Source: Streptomyces sp. AC512_CC834 (GTDB taxonomy: Bacteria; Actinomycetota; Actinomycetes; Streptomycetales; Streptomycetaceae). Taken from it: a DNA stretch of 64,000 bases. The notes under the pieces are model-generated. The model did no database searches. It saw only the letters and a list, made by a program, of their open reading frames with translations, and was not told where the DNA came from. Below are positions 53,029 through 62,430 of the stretch, piece by piece; the stretch's first letter is position 1; the number at the start of each line of letters is the position of its first letter. A program made the translations under genes and the position numbers. The DNA is taken from assembly GCF_019049325.1 (NCBI RefSeq), contig NZ_JAGMUO010000128.1, forward strand, positions 1-64,000. The letters run 5' to 3'.

Positions 53029-54240
53029 CTAAGTGAAGGCAGGCGCAGCCGCCGGCAGAGCGCCGGTCACAGTTCCGTCCAAAAGGGTCGAATCGCCCAT
53101 CTCGCTCAGCGCGAGGGCGAGCGCCCCCAGCACCTCCGCACGGCCCCCAAGAGCCCCGGGAAGCACGGAGAGTTGACGCGCCGCGCTGGGGATGGCGTAG
53201 CGCCCGACGGACTCTCTTATCGGTCCGAGCACCAGCTCCCCCGCCTCGGCGAGATCGCCGCCGAGGACGACTCGGCTCGGGTTGAGCAGGTTGCAGAGGT
53301 TGGCGACTCCACTGCCGATGTGGCGGCCGACGTCGGCGATCACCCGACGGCAGCCCGGGTCACCGTCCCGCGCCAGCCGCACGACGCCCTCCATCGTCAG
53401 ACCGGTGCCGTGGCTCGGCTGGAGGAGCGGAAGCACATAGCGTGCTGCCGCGAACGTCTCCAGGCAACCCCGGTTTCCACAACGGCAGACGGGACCGGCC
53501 TCATCGAGGGTGATATGCCCGATTTCTCCCGCTGTGCCGCCCGGACCGCGATAGATCTTGCCGTTGATCACCAGGCCCGCGCCGACACCGCTGGCGACCT
53601 TGATGTACGCCAGGTCCCGCACCCCCCGGCCGCTGCCCCAGACGAGCTCGCCCAGGGCACCGAGGTTGGCGTCGTTGTCCACGTGCACCGGCACGCCGAG
53701 CCGCCCCCGCAGCTCCTCGGCGGGCCGGGTGCCGCCCCAGCCGGGCAGGATGGCGGTCGAGCCCAGCGTCCCGGACTCCACGTCGATCGGTCCCGGCACG
53801 CCCAGGCCCACCCCGGCGACCTTGGCGCGGTCCACGCCGGTGGCCGCGATCAGCCTGCTGACCAGTTGTTCCGCCCGGTCGAAGCCCTGTGCCGCGGACG
53901 CGTCGACGTCCAGTGGCTCGGACTCCTCGGCGAGCACCTGGTGGGCGAGGTTGCCGACCGCGACGCGCAGGTGGGTGTGCCCGAAGTCCACGCCGATGAC
54001 AATGCCCGCGTCCCCCCTCAGCGAGACGCTGCGAGCCCGCCGGCCGCCCGCCGAGGTGGGCGTGACCTCGACCGTCCCGCCTTCCTTCAGTTCCCGGACG
54101 ATGTTCGAGACCGTGGCCGCGGACAGTCCCGTCGTCCTCGCGATCTCCGCCTGCGTGAGCGAACCGGCGAGCCGTACCGCTCGTACGACCCGTTCCAGGT
54201 TGGCTCGGTGCAGCGACGACTGCGACCCGGGAGTCTCCAT
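53029..54240 (-). CDS. rok7B7: ROK-family transcriptional regulator, Rok7B7-like
   Basis: A 403-residue regulator. It has an N-terminal winged helix (about 15-65: RAVRLAGSLTQAEIARTTGLSAATVSNIVRELKEGG) and a ROK sugar-kinase-like domain with IGVDFGHTHLRVAVGNL (phosphate loop), the zinc motif CRCGNRGCLE and NPSRVVLGGDLAEAG. From its position between xylFGH and ngcEFG it corresponds to Rok7B7, which in S. coelicolor is reported to control xylose transport, carbon repression and antibiotics. It probably senses a sugar or sugar phosphate. No clear operator for it was found by eye. Confidence 0.85.
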   Translation of the reverse strand: METPGSQSSLHRANLERVVRAVRLAGSLTQAEIARTTGLSAATVSNIVRELKEGGTVEVTPTSAGGRRARSVSLRGDAGIVIGVDFGHTHLRVAVGNLAHQVLAEESEPLDVDASAAQGFDRAEQLVSRLIAATGVDRAKVAGVGLGVPGPIDVESGTLGSTAILPGWGGTRPAEELRGRLGVPVHVDNDANLGALGELVWGSGRGVRDLAYIKVASGVGAGLVINGKIYRGPGGTAGEIGHITLDEAGPVCRCGNRGCLETFAAARYVLPLLQPSHGTGLTMEGVVRLARDGDPGCRRVIADVGRHIGSGVANLCNLLNPSRVVLGGDLAEAGELVLGPIRESVGRYAIPSAARQLSVLPGALGGRAEVLGALALALSEMGDSTLLDGTVTGALPAAAPAFT

Positions 54241-54398
54241 TGACTCTCACCCTCATCCCTGGGTCCGCGTCACCCTGCGTGATGCGGACCTTGTACAAGA
54301 TATGAACCCCAAACTCCGCTGAATCGCCCAGTGGCGTCAAGTCCTTGACAGAAATCGGTTCCAGGCCGTGTCCACGGCCGACCATCGGCGGTACGCCA

Positions 54399-54442
54399 CA
54401 GGGGTCCGGCCCCGGAGAGCTGTCTCCGGGGCCGGACCCCTG
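54399..54442. terminator. Terminator after ngcG
   Basis: A perfect 20-bp GC stem (54399-54418 with 54423-54442) closed by GCTG, 29 bases beyond the ngcG stop and 159 bases before the ROK start. It separates the transporter operon from the regulator gene. Confidence 0.88.
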
Positions 54443-54470
54443 CATACGACGGGTGGAGCGGCGGCGAGCG

Positions 54471-55379
54471 TCAGCGGAAGGTGCCCTGCGACACCGAACC
54501 GGCGATCCGCCGCTGGAAGAGGCAGTACACGACCAGTACGGGGACCACCGTGACCACGATCGCCGCGAACAGCGCGCCGTAGTCGATGTCGTAGACCTGC
54601 GAGGACGCGTAGGCGGCCATGCCCTGGGTGAGGACCCACTTGTCCTGGTCGGTGTTGAGCGCCACCGGCAGCAGGAACTGGTTCCACAGGCCCAGGAAGT
54701 TGAAGATCGCCACCGCCGCCATGCCCGGACGGGCCATCGGCAGCATCACCTGGAAGAACGCCCGCCAGTCCCCGGCACCGTCGATCAGCGCGGCCTCGTA
54801 CACGTCGTGCGGCAGCGACCGGAAGAACGAATAGAGGAAGAACATCGTGAACGGCAGCGCGAACGCGACATAGGTGAGGATCAGTCCGAGACGCGTGTTC
54901 AGCAGTCCGAGGTTCTGCAACTGGAAGAAGAGCGGAACGATCGCCAGGAAGACCGGGAAAGTCAGACCGGCGAGCATCACGTAGTAGATAAGCCGGCGGC
55001 CGGGGAACTCGAACCGGGCGAGAACGTAGGCGCACATCGCGCCGAGCAGCATCACCAGGATCAGTGCCGAGACCACGACGATCACGGAATTCAGGAAGTA
55101 CTTCCCGATGTTCGCGTCGGTCCACGCGTTCGCGTAGTTCTCGATCCGCCAGTGATCCGGCAGCGAGAACGGCGACGAAAGGATCTCGCTGGTCGATTTG
55201 AACGACGAGATCAGCACCCACAGCATGGGCACGATCACGATCACGGACCACAGGATCAACAGGGCGTGCGAGATCGCCGCGAATCTGCGGTCGCTGCTCG
55301 CGGAGACGCGCGTCAGCTTCCGGTCGCTCGCCGGTTTCCGGTCACTGTCCGGCTTCCGGTCGGCGATAATGGCGCTCAC
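54471..55379 (-). CDS. ngcG: Carbohydrate ABC transporter permease, NgcG-like
   Basis: A 302-residue MalG-type permease with six helices. The EAA loop reads YEAALIDGAGDWRAFFQVMLPMARPGMAAVAIFNFLGLWNQFLLP, which contacts a shared ATPase. The N-terminus carries a short repeat of SDRKPASDRK. GTG start overlaps the ngcF stop (55376-55378), and GGGAGGT precedes it. With NgcF it forms the membrane channel for GlcNAc and chitobiose. No ATPase gene is in the operon; in Streptomyces, MsiK encoded elsewhere serves such importers. Confidence 0.87.
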   Translation of the reverse strand: MSAIIADRKPDSDRKPASDRKLTRVSASSDRRFAAISHALLILWSVIVIVPMLWVLISSFKSTSEILSSPFSLPDHWRIENYANAWTDANIGKYFLNSVIVVVSALILVMLLGAMCAYVLARFEFPGRRLIYYVMLAGLTFPVFLAIVPLFFQLQNLGLLNTRLGLILTYVAFALPFTMFFLYSFFRSLPHDVYEAALIDGAGDWRAFFQVMLPMARPGMAAVAIFNFLGLWNQFLLPVALNTDQDKWVLTQGMAAYASSQVYDIDYGALFAAIVVTVVPVLVVYCLFQRRIAGSVSQGTFR

Positions 55380-56437
55380 CGTGCACCTCCCTTGGCTGCG
55401 GCACGCCGAGCCCTGGACCCAGGTGCTTTCCTCTTGCTCTCGCCCTCGCCGCCGCCCGTGAGGCGGTTGACGAGGAACACCAGCGCCGCGAACACCAGGG
55501 TGACGACGGCGAGGACGACGCCCATCGCGGTGGCGTAGCCGAACTGCTGCTTGGCGAAAGCGACGTTGAACAGACGCTGGCTGATCGTCAGGGTCGAGTT
55601 GGCCGGGCCGCCGTTCGGCACCATCGCCTGGACGTAGACGAACGCGTCGAGGGCGGCGATGCCCAGGTAGATGTACGCCGTCTGCACGCTGTCCCGGATC
55701 GCCGGCAAGGTGAGCGAGATCGTGGTGCGCAGCCGGCCGGCCCCGTCGATCCTCGCCGCCTCGTACAGCTCGGCGGGAACGCCCTTGATCGCGGCGATGA
55801 AGAGCACCGCGTAGAACCCGACGAGCCCCCAGACGATGACGAACATCAAGGCCGGCATCGCGGTCGCCTTCTCGCCCAGCCACGCGAACGCGTCGAACTG
55901 GTCGAGGCCGAGGCCGGTGAGGACGCCGTTGAGCAGGCCGGCGTTCGGGTCGAACATCTGCGCCCAGATCAGGCCGACGATGATCGCCGGCACGACGTAG
56001 GGGAAGAACGAGATGATCCGGTAGAACGAGGCTCCCCGGATCCCTCGGACGGGGCCCTTGCTGGGCCCTCCCAGGGTGACGGCCACGGCGACCCCGAGGG
56101 CGAGCGTCAGCGTCACCAGCGGCACGAAGACCGCGAGGAGTGTGATGTTGCGCAATGCCTTCAGGAAGATGTCGTCCTGGAACATCTTCGTGAAGTTGTC
56201 GAAGCCGACGAAGTTGTAGTCCGGGCTGAAGCCGCGCCAGTCGGTCATCGCCCAGAAGATCGCCTGGCCGAACGGGATCAGGACGAAGATCACGAAGATG
56301 GCCAGCGGGACACCGAGGAACGCGAGGAAGAACGTCACCCGGTCGAACGTGAGCTTGCGGCGCCGTGGCCGCCCGCCGCGAGCGGCCGGCTGGGGCCGGC
56401 GGCTCGCGGCGTCGGAGGTGGTGATGTTGTCTTTCAT
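55376..56437 (-). CDS. ngcF: Carbohydrate ABC transporter permease, NgcF-like
   Basis: A 353-residue MalF-type permease. Helix 1 is FFLAFLGVPLAIFVIFVLIPFGQAIFWAMTDW, followed by the external loop and five more helices. The EAA loop is YEAARIDGAGRLRTTISLTLPAIRDSVQTAYIYLGI. The C-terminus is a basic, Ala-rich cytoplasmic tail. ATG 56437 (MKDNITTSD) lies 7 bp after the stop of the binding-protein gene. It works with NgcG and the lipoprotein NgcE. Confidence 0.87.
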   Translation of the reverse strand: MKDNITTSDAASRRPQPAARGGRPRRRKLTFDRVTFFLAFLGVPLAIFVIFVLIPFGQAIFWAMTDWRGFSPDYNFVGFDNFTKMFQDDIFLKALRNITLLAVFVPLVTLTLALGVAVAVTLGGPSKGPVRGIRGASFYRIISFFPYVVPAIIVGLIWAQMFDPNAGLLNGVLTGLGLDQFDAFAWLGEKATAMPALMFVIVWGLVGFYAVLFIAAIKGVPAELYEAARIDGAGRLRTTISLTLPAIRDSVQTAYIYLGIAALDAFVYVQAMVPNGGPANSTLTISQRLFNVAFAKQQFGYATAMGVVLAVVTLVFAALVFLVNRLTGGGEGESKRKAPGSRARRAAAKGGAR

Positions 56438-56444
56438 CGCTGTA

Positions 56445-57857
56445 CTAGCTGATCTTGATCTTGTCGATGGAGTCGTCTTCCAAGACCTTGTCGGAGATCT
56501 TCTGCAGGGCCTCGGTGAGGCCCTTGCGGTCGAGGTCACCGGCGAGGAACGAGTTCCACGGCACCAACTGGTCGGTATTCATGCCGTATGCCTCGACGAA
56601 CCTCCTCATGTCGTAGATGTTGTCGCCCGCGGCCTCGAGCATCCCCGTCTGGGAGACGAGAGCGGCCGATCCGAAGCCGTCGGCGGGCACGGTGCCCTTG
56701 ACCACCGTCGGGGCCAGCTTTGTCTTGGAGAAGTTGGCGGCAGCCTTCTCGGACAGCATCGCCCGCAGCACTTCCTTGCCGCCGGCCGGGTTCTTGCCCT
56801 GCTTGGGCACGATGAACGGCTCGCCCGCTGCGGCGTGGAGCGACTCGTAGGGCAGCTTCGGCTTGTCCGTGAGCGTCATCTCCGGGAACCCGGTCATCTG
56901 GAAGTCCTTCTTGGTGGCCTTCTTCATCTCGTTCTCGATCCAGCCACCGGACGGGTAGAGCAGCGCCTTCTGGTCGTTGCTCCAGATCGCCTGCGCCTTC
57001 TGGAACTGGGTGCCGGAACCGCCGGGGACGAACATCTTCTCCTTGATCATGGTCTCCATGACCTTGAGGACGCCCTGGATGGCCGGATGCGACCAGGCGC
57101 CCTTCTCGAGATTGCCGAGAGCGAGCCGGACCTCGTCACCGCCCTCCTTGATCGCTGAGGCGAACAGCATCGTCTGGTAGTAGGTCGCGGCTTCCTTGCC
57201 GTGGACGAAGAGGTACTTGCCCTTCTTCTTCGCCTTCTGGCCGAGGTCGAGCGCCTCGTCCCAGGTCTTCGGCGGGGTCCAGCCGTTGTCCTCGAAGAGC
57301 GTCTTCGAGTACCAGACGCCGTACACCGTCATCACGTACCGGAGCGCGACGAACTTGCCGTTGTACGTTCCGGGGGCCTTGACGCCGGGATAGACGATGT
57401 CGGCGATCTTCTTGTCTTCGTAGGTGTTGGCCTCGAAGAGGTCGTCGAGCTCCTCCAGCTGATCGAGGATGCCGAGGAAGCCGATCTGGTCCTCACCGGA
57501 GTTGTCGATGAGGTCCGGCGGGTTGCCGCCGACGAAGCGGGGCTGGAGCTGGGGGGCGATGTCGACGACCGGCTTGACCTGGACCTTGAGGCCCTTGACG
57601 TGGCTGCCGAGCACCTGGTTGGTGTAGTCGACGTAGTCGGTGCCGTAGCCGCCGTCGAAGATGGCCGCTTCGACGGTGGAGTTCGCGGCGACACCGAACG
57701 GGTTCTTGGCGCTCTTCTCGCCCTTCGGGCCGCCGTCGCCGTCGTTGTCGCTGCTGGAGGGAGAGCCACACGCGACCGCGAACGAGCCCATCGCCGCGGT
57801 GGCGATGGCCCCGCGCAGGAGCGTCCGCCTGTCAAGAGAACCGGCACGGATGGTCAT
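56445..57857 (-). CDS. ngcE: GlcNAc/chitobiose-binding lipoprotein, NgcE-like
   Basis: A 470-residue solute-binding lipoprotein. The signal peptide has twin Arg (LDRRTLLRG) and lipobox FAVAC (Cys30), so Tat export is likely. The fold shows PDLIDNSGEDQIGFLGILDQLEELDDLFEA, VMTVYGVWYSKTLFEDNGWTPPKTWDEAL, YPSGGWIENEMKKA and GTVPADGFG, matching the NgcE family of GlcNAc/(GlcNAc)2-binding proteins. First gene of ngcEFG. A dre-like site lies about 370 bp upstream. It supplies breakdown products of the chitinase encoded at 47893. Confidence 0.85.
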   Translation of the reverse strand: MTIRAGSLDRRTLLRGAIATAAMGSFAVACGSPSSSDNDGDGGPKGEKSAKNPFGVAANSTVEAAIFDGGYGTDYVDYTNQVLGSHVKGLKVQVKPVVDIAPQLQPRFVGGNPPDLIDNSGEDQIGFLGILDQLEELDDLFEANTYEDKKIADIVYPGVKAPGTYNGKFVALRYVMTVYGVWYSKTLFEDNGWTPPKTWDEALDLGQKAKKKGKYLFVHGKEAATYYQTMLFASAIKEGGDEVRLALGNLEKGAWSHPAIQGVLKVMETMIKEKMFVPGGSGTQFQKAQAIWSNDQKALLYPSGGWIENEMKKATKKDFQMTGFPEMTLTDKPKLPYESLHAAAGEPFIVPKQGKNPAGGKEVLRAMLSEKAAANFSKTKLAPTVVKGTVPADGFGSAALVSQTGMLEAAGDNIYDMRRFVEAYGMNTDQLVPWNSFLAGDLDRKGLTEALQKISDKVLEDDSIDKIKIS

Positions 57858-58225
57858 CTTTGCATCCTCACTGATCGATTGGTTCTGTGCGGGTGTGCTG
57901 CGTGTGCGGCGGCCGTGGCCGGACCGGTCCTGCGCCGGCCGCACGTGAGGCGTTGTCGCCGTCGGCTCGGAGCCGCGGTGGGGCGCCGATGATCAGCTGA
58001 GCGATGCCGGCACAACAGTCGCCGAGGGCGGAGCGGCGGTCGCGCTCCGCCTGATCAGATCGCGATGGCCCACACCGGTGGTGGATCCCATGCTCAAGTC
58101 CTCGCCTTCTCCAGGACTCAGGCGGTGAACCGGATCCTCCCCGGTACCGCGTTCGGGTCAAGCTGGGTTGTGCAGGAAGTGCGGCCGTACAAGGTCGGGG
58201 GCGGTGAAGATGCCCCGGATTGCCG

Positions 58226-58241
58226 ACAGGTATAGTCCACT
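58226..58241. promoter_or_regulatory. DasR-type operator (dre-like) upstream of ngcE
   Basis: Read on the minus strand it is AGTGGACTATACCTGT, which keeps most of the 16-bp dre consensus. On that strand TATACC could also serve as a -10, with TTGCTC 18 bases ahead of it, so a bound repressor would block the ngcE promoter. Confidence 0.7.
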
Positions 58242-58430
58242 TTCCGTCAGCGGAGCAAGATCGAATGCAAGGTTGGCGGTACGTCTTTTCCGAGTTGAGA
58301 CCTCCCGGAAATATGACCGGCCTGTGCACCGCATGCCGTAGGAATCCCTGGCATAAGCCCCGAACACCACATCCAACACCCTTGACATCACATGCCACTT
58401 GACCCCTACTGGTCCTTGCGCAGTCGAATT

Positions 58431-58442
58431 GACAACGTTGTC
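58431..58442. promoter_or_regulatory. LacI-type operator candidate upstream of the GH92 gene
   Basis: GACAACGTTGTC is a perfect 12-bp palindrome with a central CG, the hallmark of LacI/GalR-family operators, ending 26 bases before the GH92 ATG. No LacI-type gene is in the window. A weak relative, GACAACGGTGCC, is at 53008-53019 upstream of xylF. Confidence 0.65.
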
Positions 58443-58468
58443 CCCAGCGCAGGGAGGGTGGCCAGGCC

Positions 58469-61400
58469 ATGGAATACAGAGTTCGGCACAGATGGGGTCC
58501 GGCGGTCGTGATGACGACCGCCTTCGCTTTGGCGGTGGGTTCACAGGGGGCGGCGGTCGCACTGCCGGACGCGCCCGCGAAGGCCGACCGCTCGTTCACG
58601 TCCTCCTTCGAGGCCGACGACCCGGCTCCGGACTGGGTCGACACCGTGGACACCGACGCGGACGGCGACAAGCGGTCCTCGGGCGTGGACGGCGGCTACA
58701 GCACCGGCATACCGGGCAACGTCACCGAACACGTCACCGAGGTGCGGGCCAGCGCCGAGAACACGGGCGGCGGGGAGGTCAAGGAGAACCTCGCCGACAA
58801 CGAGCCGACCACCAAGTGGCTGACCTTCGCGCCGACCGGCTGGGTCGAGTTCGACCTGGACGCCCCGACGAAGATCGCCAAGTACGCCCTCACCTCCGCC
58901 AACGACCACCCCGAACGCGACCCCCGGGACTGGACGCTGAAGGGCTCGGCGGACGGCGAGACCTGGCAGACGCTGGACACCCGCTCCGGTGAGACGTTCG
59001 AAGACCCGTTCACGACAAAGACGTACGACCTCGCCGAGGCCGCCGAGTTCCAGCACTTCAGGCTGGAGATCACCAAGAACAACGGTGCGGGCGACGCGCT
59101 CCAGCTCGGCGACGTCCAGCTCGCCACCGACGACACCGAGACCCCCGCCCCCGAGGACATGCTGTCCTTCGTCGACGAGGGCCCCACCAGCTCGCCCACC
59201 GCGAAGGCCGACGTCGGCTTCACCGGCACGCACGCGCTGCGCTACGCGGGCCGGCACACCGCGGACGGCCGGGCCTACTCGTACAACAAGGTCTTCGACG
59301 TCGACGTCAGGGTCGACCGGCGCACCGAGCTGTCCTACAAGATCTTCCCGTCGATGGCGGACGGCGACCTCGACTACGACGCCACGAACGTCTCCGTCGA
59401 CCTCGCCTTCACCGACGGCACCTACCTGAGCGACCTCAAGGCCACCGACCAGCACGGGTTCCCGCTGACGCCGCGCGGTCAGGGCGACGCCAAGATCCTC
59501 TACGTGAACCAGTGGAACAGCGTCCGGTCGGGCATCGGCTCGGTCGCGGCCGGCAAGACCGTCGACCGGATCCTGGTGGCGTACGACTCCCCCAAGGGCC
59601 CGGCGAAGTTCCGCGGCTGGCTGGACGACGTGGAAATCGAGCGGGCCAAACGCGAGCGCCCCAAGGCCCACCTGTCCGACTACGCGCTCACCACCCGCGG
59701 CACCAACTCCAGCGGCAGCTTCTCGCGCGGCAACAACTTCCCCGCGACCGCCGTGCCGCACGGCTTCAACTTCTGGACGCCGGTGACCAACGCCGGTTCG
59801 CTGAGCTGGATCTACGAGTACGCGCGCGGCAACAACGACGACAACCTGCCCACCCTGCAGGCGTTCGGCGCGAGCCACGAGCCGAGCCCGTGGATGGGCG
59901 ACCGGCAGACCTTCCAGGTGATGCCGTCGGCCGCGTCCGGCACCCCGGACACCGGCCGGGACGCCCGCGAGCTGGCCTTCCGGCACGAGAACGAGACCGC
60001 CAGGCCGTACTACTACGGGGTGCGGTTCGAGAACGGCCTCAAGGCCGAGATGGCGCCGACCGACCACGCGGCGATGATGCGCTTCACCTACCCGGGTGAC
60101 GACGCGAGCGTGATCTTCGACAACGTCGAGGACAAGGGCGGCCTGACCCTGGACAAGGAGAACGGCACCTTCACCGGCTACTCGGACGTCAAGTCCGGCG
60201 GCTCCGCGGGCGCCACCCGCCTCTTCGTCTACGGCGAGTTCGACAGCAAGGTCACCGGCGGCGACTCCGCCGGCGTCACGGGCCACCTGAGCTTCGACGC
60301 CGGCCGGGACCACACCGTGACGATGCGCATCGCCACCTCGCTGATCGGCGTCGACCAGGCGAAGGACAACCTGCGCCAGGAGATCCCCAAGCGGGCCTCC
60401 TTCAACAAGGTCAAGCGCGACGCCCAGAAGCAGTGGGACAAGATCCTCCGCAAGGTCGAGGTCGAGGGCGCCACGCAGGACCAGCTCACCACGCTCTACT
60501 CCAGCCTCTACCGGCTGTACCTGTACCCGAACTCGGGCCACGAGAAGGTCGACGGGAAGTACAAGTACGCCTCCCCGTTCTCCAAGGCGGTCAAGGAGAA
60601 CACCCCGACCGAGACCGGCGCCAAGATCGTGGACGGCAAGGTCTACGTCAACAACGGCTTCTGGGACACGTACCGGACCACCTGGCCCGCGTACTCCTTC
60701 TTCACCCCCTCCCAGGCCGGTGAGATGGTCGACGGCTTCGTGCAGCACTACAAGGACGGCGGCTGGACCTCGCGCTGGTCCTCCCCGGGCTACGCGGACC
60801 TGATGACCGGCACCTCGTCCGACGTGGCCTTCGCGGACGCCTACGTCAAGGGCGTCGACTTCGACGCGAAGTCGGCGTACGACGCGGCCGTCAAGAACGC
60901 CACCGTCGTGCCGCCGTCCTCGGGCGTGGGCCGCAAGGGCATGGAGACCTCGCCGTTCCTCGGCTACACCTCGACCGAGACGCACGAGGGCATGTCGTGG
61001 GCGCTGGAGGGCTACCTCAACGACTACGGCATCGCCAAGATGGGCGAGAAGCTCTACAAGGAGACCGGCGAGAAGCGGTACAAGGAGGAGTCGGCGTACT
61101 TCCTCAACCGCGCCCAGGACTACGTCAACATGTTCGACTCGAAGGCCGGCTTCTTCCAGGGCAAGGACCTGGCGGGCAACTGGCGCGTGGACTCGGACAA
61201 GTACGACCCGCGCGTGTGGGGCTACGACTACACCGAGACCAACGGCTGGGGCTACGCCTTCACCGCCCCGCAGGACAGCCGCGGCCTGGCCAACCTGTAC
61301 GGCGGCCGGGACGGCCTCGCCGACAAGCTCGACGAGTACCTCTCCACCCCGGAGACGGCCTCCCCGGACCTGAAGGGCTCCTACGGCGGTGTCATCCACG

Positions 61401-62275
61401 AGATGACCGAGGCGCGGGACGTCCGCATGGGCATGTACGGGCACTCCAACCAGGTCGCCCACCACGCCCTGTACATGTACGACGCGGCCGGTCAGCCGTA
61501 CAAGACGCAGAAGAACGTCCGCGAGGTGCTGTCGCGGCTGTACACCGGCAGCGACATCGGCCAGGGCTACCACGGTGACGAGGACAACGGCGAGCAGTCG
61601 GCCTGGTTCCTCTTCTCCGCGCTCGGCTTCTACCCGCTGGTGATGGGCAGTGGCGAGTACGCCGTCGGATCCCCGCTGTTCACCAAGGCGACGGTCCACC
61701 TGGAGAACGGCCGCAAGCTGGTCGTCAAGGCCCCGAAGAACAGCACGAAGAACATCTACGTGCAGGGCCTCAAGGTCAACGGCAAGCGCTGGAACTCCAC
61801 CTCGCTGCCGCACTCGCTGATCTCGAAGGGCGGCGTTCTGGAGTTCGACATGGGCTCCGAGCCGTCCTCGTGGGGCACCGGAAAGAACGCGGCGCCGCCG
61901 TCGATCACCAAGGACGACGAGGTGCCGACCCCGCGCGCCGACGCGATCACGGGCGAGGGCGCCCTGTTCGACAACACCTCGGCGACCGACGCGAACGTGA
62001 CGTCGGTGGACCTGCCGGTGTCCGGCAAGGGCGCCAAGGCGGTCCAGTACACGCTGACCTCGTCGGCGGACCGCGCCAAGGCCCCGGCCGGCTGGAAGCT
62101 CCAGGGTTCGGCCGACGGCACGAAGTGGCGGACGCTGGACGAGCGCTCGGGTGAATCCTTCGCCTGGGACCGGCAGACGCGGGCGTTCTCGGTGAAGTCG
62201 CCGGGCTCGTACGCGAAGTACCGGCTGGTCCTGGACGGCGAGCACACGCTGGCGGAGGTGGAACTGCTGGCGTAG
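58469..62275 (+). CDS. Secreted GH92 alpha-mannosidase with N- and C-terminal F5/8 (CBM32-like) modules
   Basis: A 1268-residue exported enzyme. Signal peptide is MEYRVRHRWG..AVAL (about 1-32). A discoidin/F5-8-type module (about 85-225: VKENLADNEPTTKWLTF.. WTLKGSADGETWQTLDTRSGE) is followed by a spacer sandwich (230-390). The GH92 catalytic region (about 400-1130) contains GSFSRGNNFPATAVPHGFNFWTPVT, WDTYRTTWPAYSFF and HGDEDNGEQSAWFLFSALGFYP, family signatures around the Ca site and catalytic acids. A second F5/8 module ends the protein (1160-1268). GH92 enzymes remove alpha-mannose with Ca2+, so the substrate may be fungal or yeast mannan or glycoprotein glycans. Confidence 0.9.
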   Translation: MEYRVRHRWGPAVVMTTAFALAVGSQGAAVALPDAPAKADRSFTSSFEADDPAPDWVDTVDTDADGDKRSSGVDGGYSTGIPGNVTEHVTEVRASAENTGGGEVKENLADNEPTTKWLTFAPTGWVEFDLDAPTKIAKYALTSANDHPERDPRDWTLKGSADGETWQTLDTRSGETFEDPFTTKTYDLAEAAEFQHFRLEITKNNGAGDALQLGDVQLATDDTETPAPEDMLSFVDEGPTSSPTAKADVGFTGTHALRYAGRHTADGRAYSYNKVFDVDVRVDRRTELSYKIFPSMADGDLDYDATNVSVDLAFTDGTYLSDLKATDQHGFPLTPRGQGDAKILYVNQWNSVRSGIGSVAAGKTVDRILVAYDSPKGPAKFRGWLDDVEIERAKRERPKAHLSDYALTTRGTNSSGSFSRGNNFPATAVPHGFNFWTPVTNAGSLSWIYEYARGNNDDNLPTLQAFGASHEPSPWMGDRQTFQVMPSAASGTPDTGRDARELAFRHENETARPYYYGVRFENGLKAEMAPTDHAAMMRFTYPGDDASVIFDNVEDKGGLTLDKENGTFTGYSDVKSGGSAGATRLFVYGEFDSKVTGGDSAGVTGHLSFDAGRDHTVTMRIATSLIGVDQAKDNLRQEIPKRASFNKVKRDAQKQWDKILRKVEVEGATQDQLTTLYSSLYRLYLYPNSGHEKVDGKYKYASPFSKAVKENTPTETGAKIVDGKVYVNNGFWDTYRTTWPAYSFFTPSQAGEMVDGFVQHYKDGGWTSRWSSPGYADLMTGTSSDVAFADAYVKGVDFDAKSAYDAAVKNATVVPPSSGVGRKGMETSPFLGYTSTETHEGMSWALEGYLNDYGIAKMGEKLYKETGEKRYKEESAYFLNRAQDYVNMFDSKAGFFQGKDLAGNWRVDSDKYDPRVWGYDYTETNGWGYAFTAPQDSRGLANLYGGRDGLADKLDEYLSTPETASPDLKGSYGGVIHEMTEARDVRMGMYGHSNQVAHHALYMYDAAGQPYKTQKNVREVLSRLYTGSDIGQGYHGDEDNGEQSAWFLFSALGFYPLVMGSGEYAVGSPLFTKATVHLENGRKLVVKAPKNSTKNIYVQGLKVNGKRWNSTSLPHSLISKGGVLEFDMGSEPSSWGTGKNAAPPSITKDDEVPTPRADAITGEGALFDNTSATDANVTSVDLPVSGKGAKAVQYTLTSSADRAKAPAGWKLQGSADGTKWRTLDERSGESFAWDRQTRAFSVKSPGSYAKYRLVLDGEHTLAEVELLA

Positions 62276-62294
62276 GCGACGGACGGACAAACGG

Positions 62295-62328
62295 GCGGCG
62301 GGTTCGGGCTTCGGCCGGAACCCGCCGC
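62295..62328. terminator. Terminator after the GH92 gene
   Basis: An 11-bp stem (62295-62305 with 62318-62328) enclosing a further GGC-TTCG-GCC tetraloop hairpin, 20 bases after the stop. Confidence 0.8.
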
Positions 62329-62430
62329 TCTCTCGTGCCGCCCCATTCCCCTGAGCCGACGCATGCACCAAAATGAGCGGGCGCCGTCGGCGGCCGCCGG
62401 GGGGGCGTCACGCATCGTCAGGGGGAACAC

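Larger units (their letters stand above)
57858..58468. other. Divergent control region between ngcE and the GH92 gene
   Basis: 611 bases without a credible gene. Contains a dre-like site (58226-58241), a perfect GACAACGTTGTC palindrome (58431-58442) and two CTTGAC direct repeats near 58381 and 58398. The part next to ngcE is GC-rich and has no motif I recognise. Confidence 0.65.

Noticed and set aside
58541-62371. A 1276-residue minus-strand open frame opposite the GH92 gene
   Set aside because: Full of Val/Arg/Gly/Asp shadow composition with no motif, while the plus-strand frame has clear GH92 and F5/8 modules. Long antisense frames are normal in high-GC DNA.
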